From contig JAWVYS010000007.1 of the NCBI GenBank assembly GCA_033722555.1, positions 1 through 64,000 on the forward strand: DNA of 64,000 nucleotides, read 5' to 3'. The notes under the pieces are model-generated. The model ran no database searches, was not told the DNA's origin, and saw only the letters and a program-made list of their open reading frames with translations. The position numbers and the translations under genes are program-made. Shown one piece after another: positions 17,964 to 25,664 of the stretch; position 1 is the stretch's first letter, and each line of letters begins with the position of its first letter. Source of the DNA: Brumimicrobium sp033722555 (lineage in GTDB: Bacteria > Bacteroidota > Bacteroidia > Flavobacteriales_D > Crocinitomicaceae).

Positions 17964-18564
17964 TTTTTTTAATCTTTAATGCATTAAACTGATCGAGTCC
18001 GCTTAAAACCTGATCGGTGTAGGGAGTTTCGATAGCGATCCTTAAGAAACAGTCGTTTTCAAAGCGTTGTTCAAGTATTTGGGCTTTACTGTCCTTTATT
18101 ACATCCATGATCAGTACCATTTCAGAATAATCGAAGAAAAGTTCAAAACGATCCATCACGTGTTTTACAACCACTTCTCCCGATTCAATAGCTTCACCCG
18201 CTGCTGTTTTATAAGCGCTTATAAGTCCTCCGACGCCGAGTTTGGTGCCTCCGTAATACCTGACAACTCCGATAAGCACATTGGTAAGGTCAAAAGACTG
18301 AATTTGACCGAGTATGGGAGGTCCGGCACTGTTGTTTGGTTCACCGTCGTCATTGGTTCTGATTCTATCCTTATGAATTCCAAACCTGTAAGCATAACAC
18401 AGGTGACCGGCCTGATGATGTTCTTTTTTCCATTCGGCCAGAAGCTCGGCAGCGGTATCTTCGTTTTCACATGGAGCGGCGATGCCTATGAAGCGCGATC
18501 CTTTTTCTTTGTATATTCCGGTAGAAATACCTGAAAGCGTTTGATATGTTTGCGGAATTTCCAG
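17950..18564 (-). CDS. yigZ: YigZ / IMPACT family protein (UPF0029), apparent non-canonical start codon
   Basis: The 204-residue frame reads through the whole YigZ fold: GIYKEKGSRFIG, then KKEHHQAGHLCYAYRFG, RTNDDGEPNNSAG, ILGQIQSF and VVRYYGGTKLGVGGLI. The last is the family signature. The C-terminal half is the DUF1949 domain. Members occur in bacteria and eukaryotes (IMPACT) and the bacterial role is unclear. In frame, between the upstream TGA at 18580-18582 and the conserved core, there is no ATG, GTG or TTG. The only candidate starts are CTG (18562-18564, used here), ATT (18565-18567) or a later ATT. A promoter box at 18583-18590 agrees with a start near 18564. A sequencing error cannot be excluded. 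Confidence 0.82.
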   Translation of the reverse strand: MEIPQTYQTLSGISTGIYKEKGSRFIGIAAPCENEDTAAELLAEWKKEHHQAGHLCYAYRFGIHKDRIRTNDDGEPNNSAGPPILGQIQSFDLTNVLIGVVRYYGGTKLGVGGLISAYKTAAGEAIESGEVVVKHVMDRFELFFDYSEMVLIMDVIKDSKAQILEQRFENDCFLRIAIETPYTDQVLSGLDQFNALKIKKIGTY

Positions 18565-18582
18565 AATATTTTTAAATTTTCA

Positions 18583-18590
18583 CAAAAATA
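18583..18590 (-). promoter_or_regulatory. -7 box TATTTTTG of the yigZ-peptidase operon
   Basis: On the minus strand an exact TAnnTTTG box lies 18 bp before the CTG at 18564. A TTTC 19 bp further upstream is a near match to the -33 TTTG element. The -33 element falls inside the first codons of the divergent lipoprotein gene, so the two promoters are packed into less than 50 bp. Confidence 0.45.
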
Positions 18591-18607
18591 TTTATATTGT
18601 GGAATAT

Positions 18608-19129
18608 ATGAAAGGTATCCGAACATTTATACTTCCGGCGGTATTATCGGTCATGATGCTTGTTTCTTGCAAGAAGGAAGAACAATCCTGTTCAGACGGC
18701 ATTTTCTCACCGGAGCACGAGGTTGGAACCGACTGTGGCGGTGTCTGTCCGCCTTGTTATTCGAATGACCCTGTAGTTCAAAGTTACCTCGCTGCCAGGA
18801 TTGACAGCGTAGATATGTCCTTCAGTAATTACAACCTGGAAAGAAATCCCGACTGGGTTCTCACATTTATCAATGATTCATTAACGGTATCGCTGAATTT
18901 TGGTGACGGAGATTCTCTTGGAGCAAGAGGTATCAAACCGGTGGGGAGCGGCGCTTATAAAAATGGTGTTTCCTACAATTTTATTGACGGAATCGTATTG
19001 TTTTCTGAAATCGATCATGCAGAAGACAGACTTTCAGGCTTTTTCGAAGCACAATTATTGTCTTCAGTGGATGTTTATGACACGATGAAGATCACACAAG
19101 GAGATTTCGAGAAAATAAAGTGGCAGTAA
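18608..19129 (+). CDS. Lipoprotein with DCGGxCxxC cysteine motif
   Basis: A 173-residue predicted outer-membrane or periplasmic lipoprotein. The signal peptide ends in MLVSC (Cys at 18). It is followed by a cysteine-rich module of the pattern C-x-DG...E...TDCGG-x-CPPC at about 25-50, which recurs in many Bacteroidota surface lipoproteins. The rest is a beta-rich domain of no recognised family. The ATG at 18608 is preferred to the in-frame GTG at 18599. It sits between divergently transcribed yigZ and converging trmD. Confidence 0.7.
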   Translation: MKGIRTFILPAVLSVMMLVSCKKEEQSCSDGIFSPEHEVGTDCGGVCPPCYSNDPVVQSYLAARIDSVDMSFSNYNLERNPDWVLTFINDSLTVSLNFGDGDSLGARGIKPVGSGAYKNGVSYNFIDGIVLFSEIDHAEDRLSGFFEAQLLSSVDVYDTMKITQGDFEKIKWQ

Positions 19130-19130
19130 C

Positions 19131-19811
19131 TCACTGATCTCCCAGCAGATCAGGACGTCTTTCTTTTGTTCTTTTATAGGCCTCCTGTTCTCTGTACTCC
19201 TCTATCTTTTTAAAATCACCGGACAACAGTACTTCGGGAACTTTCAGTCCTTTGTATTCGGCAGGACGCGTGTAAACGGGCGGAGAAAGCAGGTTGTCCT
19301 GAAAACTGTCCGTGAGTGCAGAGGTCTCATTCCCAAGTACTCCCGGGATCAGTCGCACGATACTATCAACGAGTACCGCTGCTGCGAGTTCACCCCCTGA
19401 AAGAACGTAAGAGCCTATTGAAATCTCTTTGGTTATGTAAAGTTCTCTTATCCTTTCATCTACACCTTTGTAATGGCCACATAGAATAATGATATTCTTT
19501 TTTAAACTCAGATTATTTGCTTCTTTTTGTTCGAGGAGATCGCCGTCGGGTGTCATGTAGATAACTTCATCGTATTCCCTGTCTTTTTTCAGGTTATCAA
19601 TACAATCAGCAATGGGTTGTATGGTCATTACCATTCCGGCTCCCCCGCCGTACTGATAGTCGTCCACATTTTTGTGCTTATCCGTGGAATAATCCCTTAT
19701 ATTGTGTACTTTGATTTCAACCAGACCTTTGTCTTTTGCACGTTGCAAAATCGAGTGATTGAAAGGACTTTCTAGCAGATCAGGAACAACGGTGAGTATA
19801 TCTATGCGCAT
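19131..19811 (-). CDS. trmD: tRNA (guanine-N1-)-methyltransferase
   Basis: TrmD methylates G37 of tRNAs with an SPOUT (trefoil-knot) fold. The 226-residue protein carries RIDILTVVPDLL at the start, the DDYQYGGGAGMV loop, the ILCGHYKGVDERI knot motif, SIGSYVLSGGELAA, and LLSPPVYTRP with PEVLLSGD in the C-terminal domain. The usual rpsP-rimM-trmD-rplS neighbours are absent, as is common in Bacteroidota. Its start is only 48 bp from the M14 peptidase start, so the two genes share a divergent promoter region. Confidence 0.95.
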   Translation of the reverse strand: MRIDILTVVPDLLESPFNHSILQRAKDKGLVEIKVHNIRDYSTDKHKNVDDYQYGGGAGMVMTIQPIADCIDNLKKDREYDEVIYMTPDGDLLEQKEANNLSLKKNIIILCGHYKGVDERIRELYITKEISIGSYVLSGGELAAAVLVDSIVRLIPGVLGNETSALTDSFQDNLLSPPVYTRPAEYKGLKVPEVLLSGDFKKIEEYREQEAYKRTKERRPDLLGDQ

Positions 19812-19835
19812 ATTACAAAGTTAAGAATGAATCTT

Positions 19836-19843
19836 TACATTTG
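19836..19843 (+). promoter_or_regulatory. -7 box TACATTTG of the M14 carboxypeptidase gene
   Basis: An exact TAnnTTTG match 16 bp before the ATG at 19860. It lies downstream of the earlier in-frame ATG at 19827, which rules that codon out as the natural start. Confidence 0.5.
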
Positions 19844-19859
19844 TATAAAATTTCCCGAC

Positions 19860-21587
19860 ATGAAATACAGCGTTATTCAAATTCTTCCGTATATCTTTTT
19901 TACCTGTTTCGTATTCGGACAGTATCCCGATTCCGAACTATTGAAGGGTAATGAAACTCCGACGTACGAAGAAATGGTTGACTTTTATATGGATCTGGCT
20001 AAAAACCATGATGATATACAGGTGTTCAATATAGGAGAATCCGATTACGGACTTCCGATCTATCTTTGTATGCTGGGCGTGGAGGAGACCTATATTAAGG
20101 CCCTGGACGAAGCACGGAAGAGTACCTGTGTATTCATCAACAACGCCATACACCCCGGTGAGCCTTGTGGAGTAAATGCGAGTATGCAGCTTGCCCTTGA
20201 TTTCTCTCAAATGACCAAATCCGAGAAAAAAAATTATCCTGTTGTGGCTATTCTGACTGCTTACAATGTGGGAGGAATGAAAAACCGGGGTAAGTATAGT
20301 CGGGTTAATCAGGTTGGACCTGAAGAGTATGGTTTTAGGGGAAATGCCCAAAATTTAGATCTCAACCGTGATTTCGTAAAGATGGACAGCAAGAATATGT
20401 TTGCCTTCGCTGCTGCCTTTCAGGCACTCGATCCGGATGTTTTTGTGGATACACACACCACGAACGGTGCAGATTATCCCTACACAATTACCTATATACC
20501 CTCCATCGATGAAAAATATGTCAGTCCGATTTCAAAACTAACCTACCTTTCGCTTATTCCTTACCTTGAGAAATCACTTACGGAGAAATGGGGGTATAAA
20601 CCTTACCGGTATGTGAACCTGGTTGGAAGTACGCCTGAAGAGGGGATTGCTGAATTCGATGCCAGTCCTCGTTACTCGATGGGTTATTCGGATCTTTTCT
20701 ACACCATAAGTTTTACTACTGAAGCGCATATGCTGAAACCGTTTGAAGACAGGGTTAAGGCTACTTATGCTTTTCTCAATGAAATCCTTGCTTATGCCGA
20801 GAGAAACAGTGATTCCATTGAAAAGTCGAAAACAGCTGCCATCCGTGCGGATCAGATTAGGGAAGATTTCATGATCAATGCTGTGTTGTTAGGTCCTGTT
20901 GACAGTATTGTTTTTGAAGGATATGAGGCCGTATATGAAACAAGTAAGGTTACAGGTGCTCAGCGTTATTACTATGACAGGGAAAAACCTTACACGAAAA
21001 AAGTTCCCTTTTACACCTATGAAGCAATCGGAAATAAAATTCCTATTCCTTCATATTATATCGTTGGAGCTCAGGAGAAGGATGTTATTGATCGTCTTAA
21101 AATCAACGGTGTAGAAATGACAGCATTGACCCGAGACAGTGTCATGGAAGTAGGAATCTATGAGATATCGGATTATAAAACTCTTGGGCATCCGTACGAA
21201 GGACATTATCTTCATTATGATACAGAAGTGAACCGGAAGAAAAGAACGGTTCAGTTGAAAAAAGGGGATTACATAATATCCACCCGGCAAAAGAGAAGAA
21301 AATTCATTGTTTATGTACTTTCCCCGGAATCGGCGGATAGTTATTTCAACTGGAACTTTTTCGACAGCTATTTGCAGCAGAAAGAGCATTTTTCCCCCTA
21401 TTTATTTGAAGAAACAGCCGAAGATATTCTGGAAGAATCCCCCCATCTTAAGCCCGAATATGCAGAGTACAAATTCCAAAACCTGGAAGTGGGTGATGAT
21501 CCCTACAAGGAATTAAATTATTATTATACCCGATCAAAATATTACGAAAAAACACATCGTGTTTTACCTGTTTACTTCATTGACTGA
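19860..21587 (+). CDS. Secreted M14 family zinc carboxypeptidase
   Basis: A 575-residue exported peptidase. A Sec signal peptide (about 1-20, ending VFGQ) precedes an M14 domain. Zinc ligands are in NAIHPGEPCG (H, E), the substrate site in LNRDF, the third ligand region in VDTHTTNG, and the general-base glutamate in TTEAHML. The C-terminal 250 residues are beta-rich and probably an added domain. It removes C-terminal residues from peptides, inferred from family. The start at 19860 restores a proper signal peptide. It ends flush against the stop codon of the converging amidohydrolase gene, leaving no intergenic base. Confidence 0.83.
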   Translation: MKYSVIQILPYIFFTCFVFGQYPDSELLKGNETPTYEEMVDFYMDLAKNHDDIQVFNIGESDYGLPIYLCMLGVEETYIKALDEARKSTCVFINNAIHPGEPCGVNASMQLALDFSQMTKSEKKNYPVVAILTAYNVGGMKNRGKYSRVNQVGPEEYGFRGNAQNLDLNRDFVKMDSKNMFAFAAAFQALDPDVFVDTHTTNGADYPYTITYIPSIDEKYVSPISKLTYLSLIPYLEKSLTEKWGYKPYRYVNLVGSTPEEGIAEFDASPRYSMGYSDLFYTISFTTEAHMLKPFEDRVKATYAFLNEILAYAERNSDSIEKSKTAAIRADQIREDFMINAVLLGPVDSIVFEGYEAVYETSKVTGAQRYYYDREKPYTKKVPFYTYEAIGNKIPIPSYYIVGAQEKDVIDRLKINGVEMTALTRDSVMEVGIYEISDYKTLGHPYEGHYLHYDTEVNRKKRTVQLKKGDYIISTRQKRRKFIVYVLSPESADSYFNWNFFDSYLQQKEHFSPYLFEETAEDILEESPHLKPEYAEYKFQNLEVGDDPYKELNYYYTRSKYYEKTHRVLPVYFID

Positions 21588-23246
21588 TCATTCCATTAGT
21601 TCGGAATCCATGCTGAAAACAACCTTGCCGTTTATCATGGTCAGGTAGGCGTAATTGGGCAGGTATGCGCTACCGACATTGAAGGGTTGATCCAGTATAA
21701 CGAGGTTTGCATTTTTACCTTTTTCCAGCGTGCCCACGGAACTTTCTTCAAAGCACCCATAAGCCGCCCAAACAGTCATTGCTTTTAGCGTGTTTTCTAC
21801 ACTGACGGCTTCACCGGGAAGGAATCCGTTGAGAGGTTCGTTTTCTCTGTTTTTCCTGTTCACTGCTGCATGGATTGTTGCAAAAGGATCAAAAGACTCA
21901 ACCGGGAAATCTGTCCCGAATAATATCATGCCTGACTGTTTGTAGAGGGTATTATAGGCATAAGCACCTTGAAGTCTTTTTTTGCCTATGTGTTTTTCAG
22001 CCCAGCGATAATCGGTGGTGGCATGAGTAGGTTGAACAGAAGGTAAAGCTCCTGAAGAACTGAAAAGTTTGAAATCATCGGGATGTATAACCTGAGCATG
22101 TTCTATGCGCCAGCGGTGGTCAGCTTTCTTTTTCATCAGTGTATCGATGGTTCGTAGTAAGATACGGTTTGCAGAATCACCAATACAGTGTGTATTCACC
22201 TGATAATTCAATCCGTTTGCCATTCGTAATATTTCCTGAATTTGCTTTGGTTCTTTAAGAAGAATGCCGTGCGTGGAAGAATCTGAATAAGGTCTGATCA
22301 TGCATGCACCATGCGACCCCAGTGAACCATCGGCAATAATTTTAAAACTGCGGACGGAGAGATTACCTGTTCGATAAAAACCGTTCTGACGGGCAAACGA
22401 GATATTCTTATCCGTGGGGAAAAGCATGGCGTATATGTTGAGATCAAGTTCTTTATTTAGCGAAAGATCAATGAAAAGCTGAAGTTCATTGAAATCAAGA
22501 CCCGCCTCGTGGACGTGTGTTATTCCCAACGAGAAAAGTTGAGACTGAATGGCGAGAATAGCATTTTTCAAATCGGTTTCGTTCGGTGCGGGGAGTTTAT
22601 GGCTTACAAGATCAATTGCGTTGTCCAGCAGGATTCCGGTTATTTTGCCGTTCCTCTTTTGTATTACGCCTCCTGGAATTTCTGTACTGTCAGTAATCCC
22701 TGCCCATTTCAGCATTGCGTCATTTACGAGCATGGCATGACCATCAATTCTGGTTAGTGCAACAGGTATTTTCGGGAAAACCTCATTCAAAAGCGTATTA
22801 TCGGGTAAACTTTTCTCATTCCATAAACTCTGGTCCCAGCCTCGTCCTACAATGATTTCCTTATTCGTTTTCTGACGGTATTTTTCGAGGGTGGTAATCA
22901 TTTCACGGTAGGATCTCATGCCCCGAAGGTCTACCGATTGCATTTGTTTTGCGAGACTCATTATGTGGCCGTGAGCATCATGAAAACCCGGAAAAATATC
23001 TTTTTTTCCCGCATTGATAACTTTGTCTGACCTGAATTCATTCAGTATTTCTCTTTCGGGACCGATGTGAACAATCTTTCCGTCATCAATGGCGATGGCC
23101 TCAAATACGTCCATTTTTTCATTCATCACATGAATTCGTGCGTTATGAATGATCATATCGACTTTTTTTCCTTTAAAACAGCTGTTTAAAGCAACAAGGA
23201 ATAAAATTAGGGTTGCTATTATGGTAAATCGTATCATTTTTATCAA
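21588..23246 (-). CDS. YtcJ-like amidohydrolase, lipoprotein
   Basis: A 552-residue metal-dependent hydrolase of the amidohydrolase 3 group. Motifs are PGFHDAHGHI (metal HxH), a VHEAG segment, NTHCIGDSANR, IEHAQVI and FGTDFPVE with the metal-binding aspartate. The N-terminus has a signal peptide ending ALNSC, so it is a predicted lipoprotein, which is usual for Bacteroidota members. The group includes N-substituted formamide deformylases, but the substrate here is unknown. Confidence 0.83.
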   Translation of the reverse strand: MIKMIRFTIIATLILFLVALNSCFKGKKVDMIIHNARIHVMNEKMDVFEAIAIDDGKIVHIGPEREILNEFRSDKVINAGKKDIFPGFHDAHGHIMSLAKQMQSVDLRGMRSYREMITTLEKYRQKTNKEIIVGRGWDQSLWNEKSLPDNTLLNEVFPKIPVALTRIDGHAMLVNDAMLKWAGITDSTEIPGGVIQKRNGKITGILLDNAIDLVSHKLPAPNETDLKNAILAIQSQLFSLGITHVHEAGLDFNELQLFIDLSLNKELDLNIYAMLFPTDKNISFARQNGFYRTGNLSVRSFKIIADGSLGSHGACMIRPYSDSSTHGILLKEPKQIQEILRMANGLNYQVNTHCIGDSANRILLRTIDTLMKKKADHRWRIEHAQVIHPDDFKLFSSSGALPSVQPTHATTDYRWAEKHIGKKRLQGAYAYNTLYKQSGMILFGTDFPVESFDPFATIHAAVNRKNRENEPLNGFLPGEAVSVENTLKAMTVWAAYGCFEESSVGTLEKGKNANLVILDQPFNVGSAYLPNYAYLTMINGKVVFSMDSELME

Positions 23247-23455
23247 TGTTGAATTTTATGGAATTGTGGTTATCCACTCTTTCAGATCAAAAATAGGAAG
23301 AAAATTCAGTTATGAGTCCGGTAAGAACTATTCCCTGGCAATCGTTTATAGGGCACGTACCTTTTTTGTTGAAATCGAACCATAAGATTTTAGTGCTGAA
23401 ATGATTTAATCAATTTTTTTTTGAAAAAATTAAAATGTTATCAATGAATTTCACT

Positions 23456-23463
23456 TATTTTTG
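23456..23463 (+). promoter_or_regulatory. -7 box TATTTTTG upstream of the TetR gene
   Basis: A TAnnTTTG match that ends 31 bp before the ATG at 23495. No convincing -33 partner was seen. The 248-bp spacer between the amidohydrolase and this gene holds nothing else recognisable. Confidence 0.35.
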
Positions 23464-23494
23464 AGCCACTTACTTAACAGAAATCAACTGACCG

Positions 23495-24070
23495 ATGAAT
23501 TACAAGGAACTTGAATTGATTAAAAGCGGCATCAGGTTTTTCGGCATCCGCGGATTTGATAATTTCAATGTCAGAGAGTTAGAAGAAGATGCACAGGTGG
23601 CAAGAGGCAGTGTTTTCGAATTGTTTGAAACCACCGAAAAATTCTCAAGGGCGTGTTTCTCCTACGTTATGGATAGCTTGATGGAGTCTAACCGCGAGTT
23701 CGTACTGAAACTGGATTCAACACTCAATTTTAAGGAAATGAGTAGAAAAGTATGGTTCAACACACTGGGTTGGTGGCTGAGTCATCCCGAGTGTTTTGCT
23801 TTTTATACTCAGTTCCGTAATTCCAGGTATTATTCTGGGGATAAGGAGTTTGTGTATCAGATGGCTATTCCATATTTGAATTTTATCGAAAAAGGTAAGC
23901 AAACGGGCGATTTAAAAATGATCAATACGGATTTCATCTATGAGATGGCAGCCACACAGGCGGTGAATTCGGTCGGTTATATTATTCAAAGTCCTAACCT
24001 CATGGGAGATGAGGAATTTCTTGGGATAACTTTCGATACCTTGTGGGATGCCGTCCGGATCGTGGAATAG
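23495..24070 (+). CDS. TetR/AcrR-type transcriptional regulator
   Basis: A 191-residue protein whose first about 55 residues form a TetR-type helix-turn-helix: KSGIRFFGIRGFDNFNVRELEEDAQVARG is interrupted here only by scattered changes from the consensus, and SVFELFETTEKF replaces the usual GxxYxxFxxKEEL. The rest is the all-helical ligand and dimer domain. It lies 58 bp before the DASS transporter in the same direction, and may control it or itself. Ligand unknown. Confidence 0.72.
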   Translation: MNYKELELIKSGIRFFGIRGFDNFNVRELEEDAQVARGSVFELFETTEKFSRACFSYVMDSLMESNREFVLKLDSTLNFKEMSRKVWFNTLGWWLSHPECFAFYTQFRNSRYYSGDKEFVYQMAIPYLNFIEKGKQTGDLKMINTDFIYEMAATQAVNSVGYIIQSPNLMGDEEFLGITFDTLWDAVRIVE

Positions 24071-24128
24071 TCTGATTTAATTTTTTCATTCCTCTCAAAA
24101 AGTAAAAATTGCTTCGTATGTTTGTTTT

Positions 24129-25493
24129 ATGCAACATCGAGGAATACACCTGATAATCGGGATCTTACTTTTTACACTTTCGACTGTGTATGAAACTCCC
24201 TTGTTCAATCTTACCGCCCTTGGTCTTGCCGTGTGGATGGTGTACTGGTGGATCACGCAACCCATTCCTCTTTATTTAACGGCCTTACTACCTATTATCA
24301 CAGGACTACCTGCAGGTCTTATTTCTCAGTCAGATCTTGCTCAGTCCTACGGGAATCCTATGATATTTTTATTCTTCGGAGGTTTTGTGATCGCTTTGGC
24401 TATTGAAAAAAGTAATCTGCATCAGCACATTGCCTTTTCGATCATACGTTCCTTCGGCAGTTCACCCTCTAAACTTTTGGGTGGTTTTATGGTTGCCACG
24501 GCCTTCTTAAGTATGTGGATCAGCAATACGGCAACCACGTTAATGATGCTACCTATTGCTGTTTCTGTAATTCGGGCTATACCGCGTTACCGTGAGAAGC
24601 GTTTGTTAGCCATCGGACTATTGCTCAGTATTGCCTTTGCTGCGAATATTGGAGGAACGGCAACCTTAATCGGCACACCTCCGAACATTCAGATGGCAGG
24701 AATTCTTGATCAGGAGTTCAACATGAAAATTGATTTTTTCGACTGGCTCATCATCGGTCTACCATTTATGTTGGTCATGCTAACTGTCACCTATTTTATC
24801 CTCAGGCACTATTTTTTCAGGAATGCCCGTTTTGAGATGGCGGAGATGGTTACAGGCAAATTGAGCAAAGATCAGAAAAGGGTTCTTATGCTTTTTTCCT
24901 TCATCGTATTGCTTTGGATAGGGCGCTCGCTGATCAATATGATCCTACCCTTTGAGATCAGTGATACCGATATTGCGCTCGTGGGAGCTATAGCTCTTTT
25001 TGTAATTCCTTCCAGTGAAGAAAGAAGGCCGCTTCTGATTTGGGAGGATATGAAAAAATTACCGTGGGGGATATTGTTTTTATTCGGTGGGGGACTTGCA
25101 CTTGCTTCAATTCTTGATAATGCAAATATTGTAGGCTTCCTGGTGAATCAGATGAAACCGCTGATTACCCTTCCTGTACTACTCTTGATAATGCTGATTT
25201 TCTCCATTGCTATCTTTGCCACAGAACTCATGTCTAATCTGGCACTGGTAAGTTTACTGATTCCTTTGATGGGAAAGTTCGCTATAGAAATGGATTTGCC
25301 GCTGTTCGGTATTTCAGCAGGTATTGCGCTTGGTGCAAGCTGTGCCTTTATGCTGCCTGTTGCAACTCCTCCCAATGCAATCGTTTATTCCTCCAATATT
25401 ATAAAGATAGGGAACATGGTGAAAATTGGTCTTCTCTTGAATTTTGTTACAACTTTTCTCGTAACACTGCTCATATATTTCATGTTCTTTTAG
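24129..25493 (+). CDS. DASS/SLC13 family sodium:anion symporter
   Basis: A 454-residue polytopic transporter. Two inverted SNT-type motifs are visible: WISNTATTLMMLP in the first half and ELMSNLALVSLLIP in the second. They are accompanied by GTATLIGTPPN and LPVATPPNAIVYSS. These form the sodium and carboxylate sites of SLC13 proteins (VcINDY-like), which import dicarboxylates, citrate or sulfate. The start ATG at 24129 is weakly supported, as no Shine-Dalgarno sequence precedes it. The last gene of the TetR-transporter pair is followed by 170 bp without clear signals. Confidence 0.88.
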   Translation: MQHRGIHLIIGILLFTLSTVYETPLFNLTALGLAVWMVYWWITQPIPLYLTALLPIITGLPAGLISQSDLAQSYGNPMIFLFFGGFVIALAIEKSNLHQHIAFSIIRSFGSSPSKLLGGFMVATAFLSMWISNTATTLMMLPIAVSVIRAIPRYREKRLLAIGLLLSIAFAANIGGTATLIGTPPNIQMAGILDQEFNMKIDFFDWLIIGLPFMLVMLTVTYFILRHYFFRNARFEMAEMVTGKLSKDQKRVLMLFSFIVLLWIGRSLINMILPFEISDTDIALVGAIALFVIPSSEERRPLLIWEDMKKLPWGILFLFGGGLALASILDNANIVGFLVNQMKPLITLPVLLLIMLIFSIAIFATELMSNLALVSLLIPLMGKFAIEMDLPLFGISAGIALGASCAFMLPVATPPNAIVYSSNIIKIGNMVKIGLLLNFVTTFLVTLLIYFMFF

Positions 25494-25632
25494 CTACTAA
25501 CGTCCGTCTGATAATTTGATAACACAATGATTTCTCGAAAGATTAATGTTAAAAAATGTTCAAGCAACGAACAGAGACCTCTAATCGTACGTATCTTCTA
25601 AGCAAAGCTGTATTCCGCTCGGTAGTTATTTG

Positions 25633-25640
25633 TAAATTTG
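25633..25640 (+). promoter_or_regulatory. -7 box TAAATTTG of the WG-repeat gene
   Basis: An exact TAnnTTTG box 24 bp before the ATG at 25665. It overlaps an in-frame TTG at 25638, which is therefore not the start. Confidence 0.45.
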
Positions 25641-25664
25641 TTATTAAAATTCGGATATTCGTTT

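Noticed and set aside
18219..18470. 83-codon minus-strand frame upstream of the GTG-started part of yigZ
   Set aside because: It is in a different frame from the YigZ core. The correct frame is open through the same bases and encodes conserved YigZ blocks.
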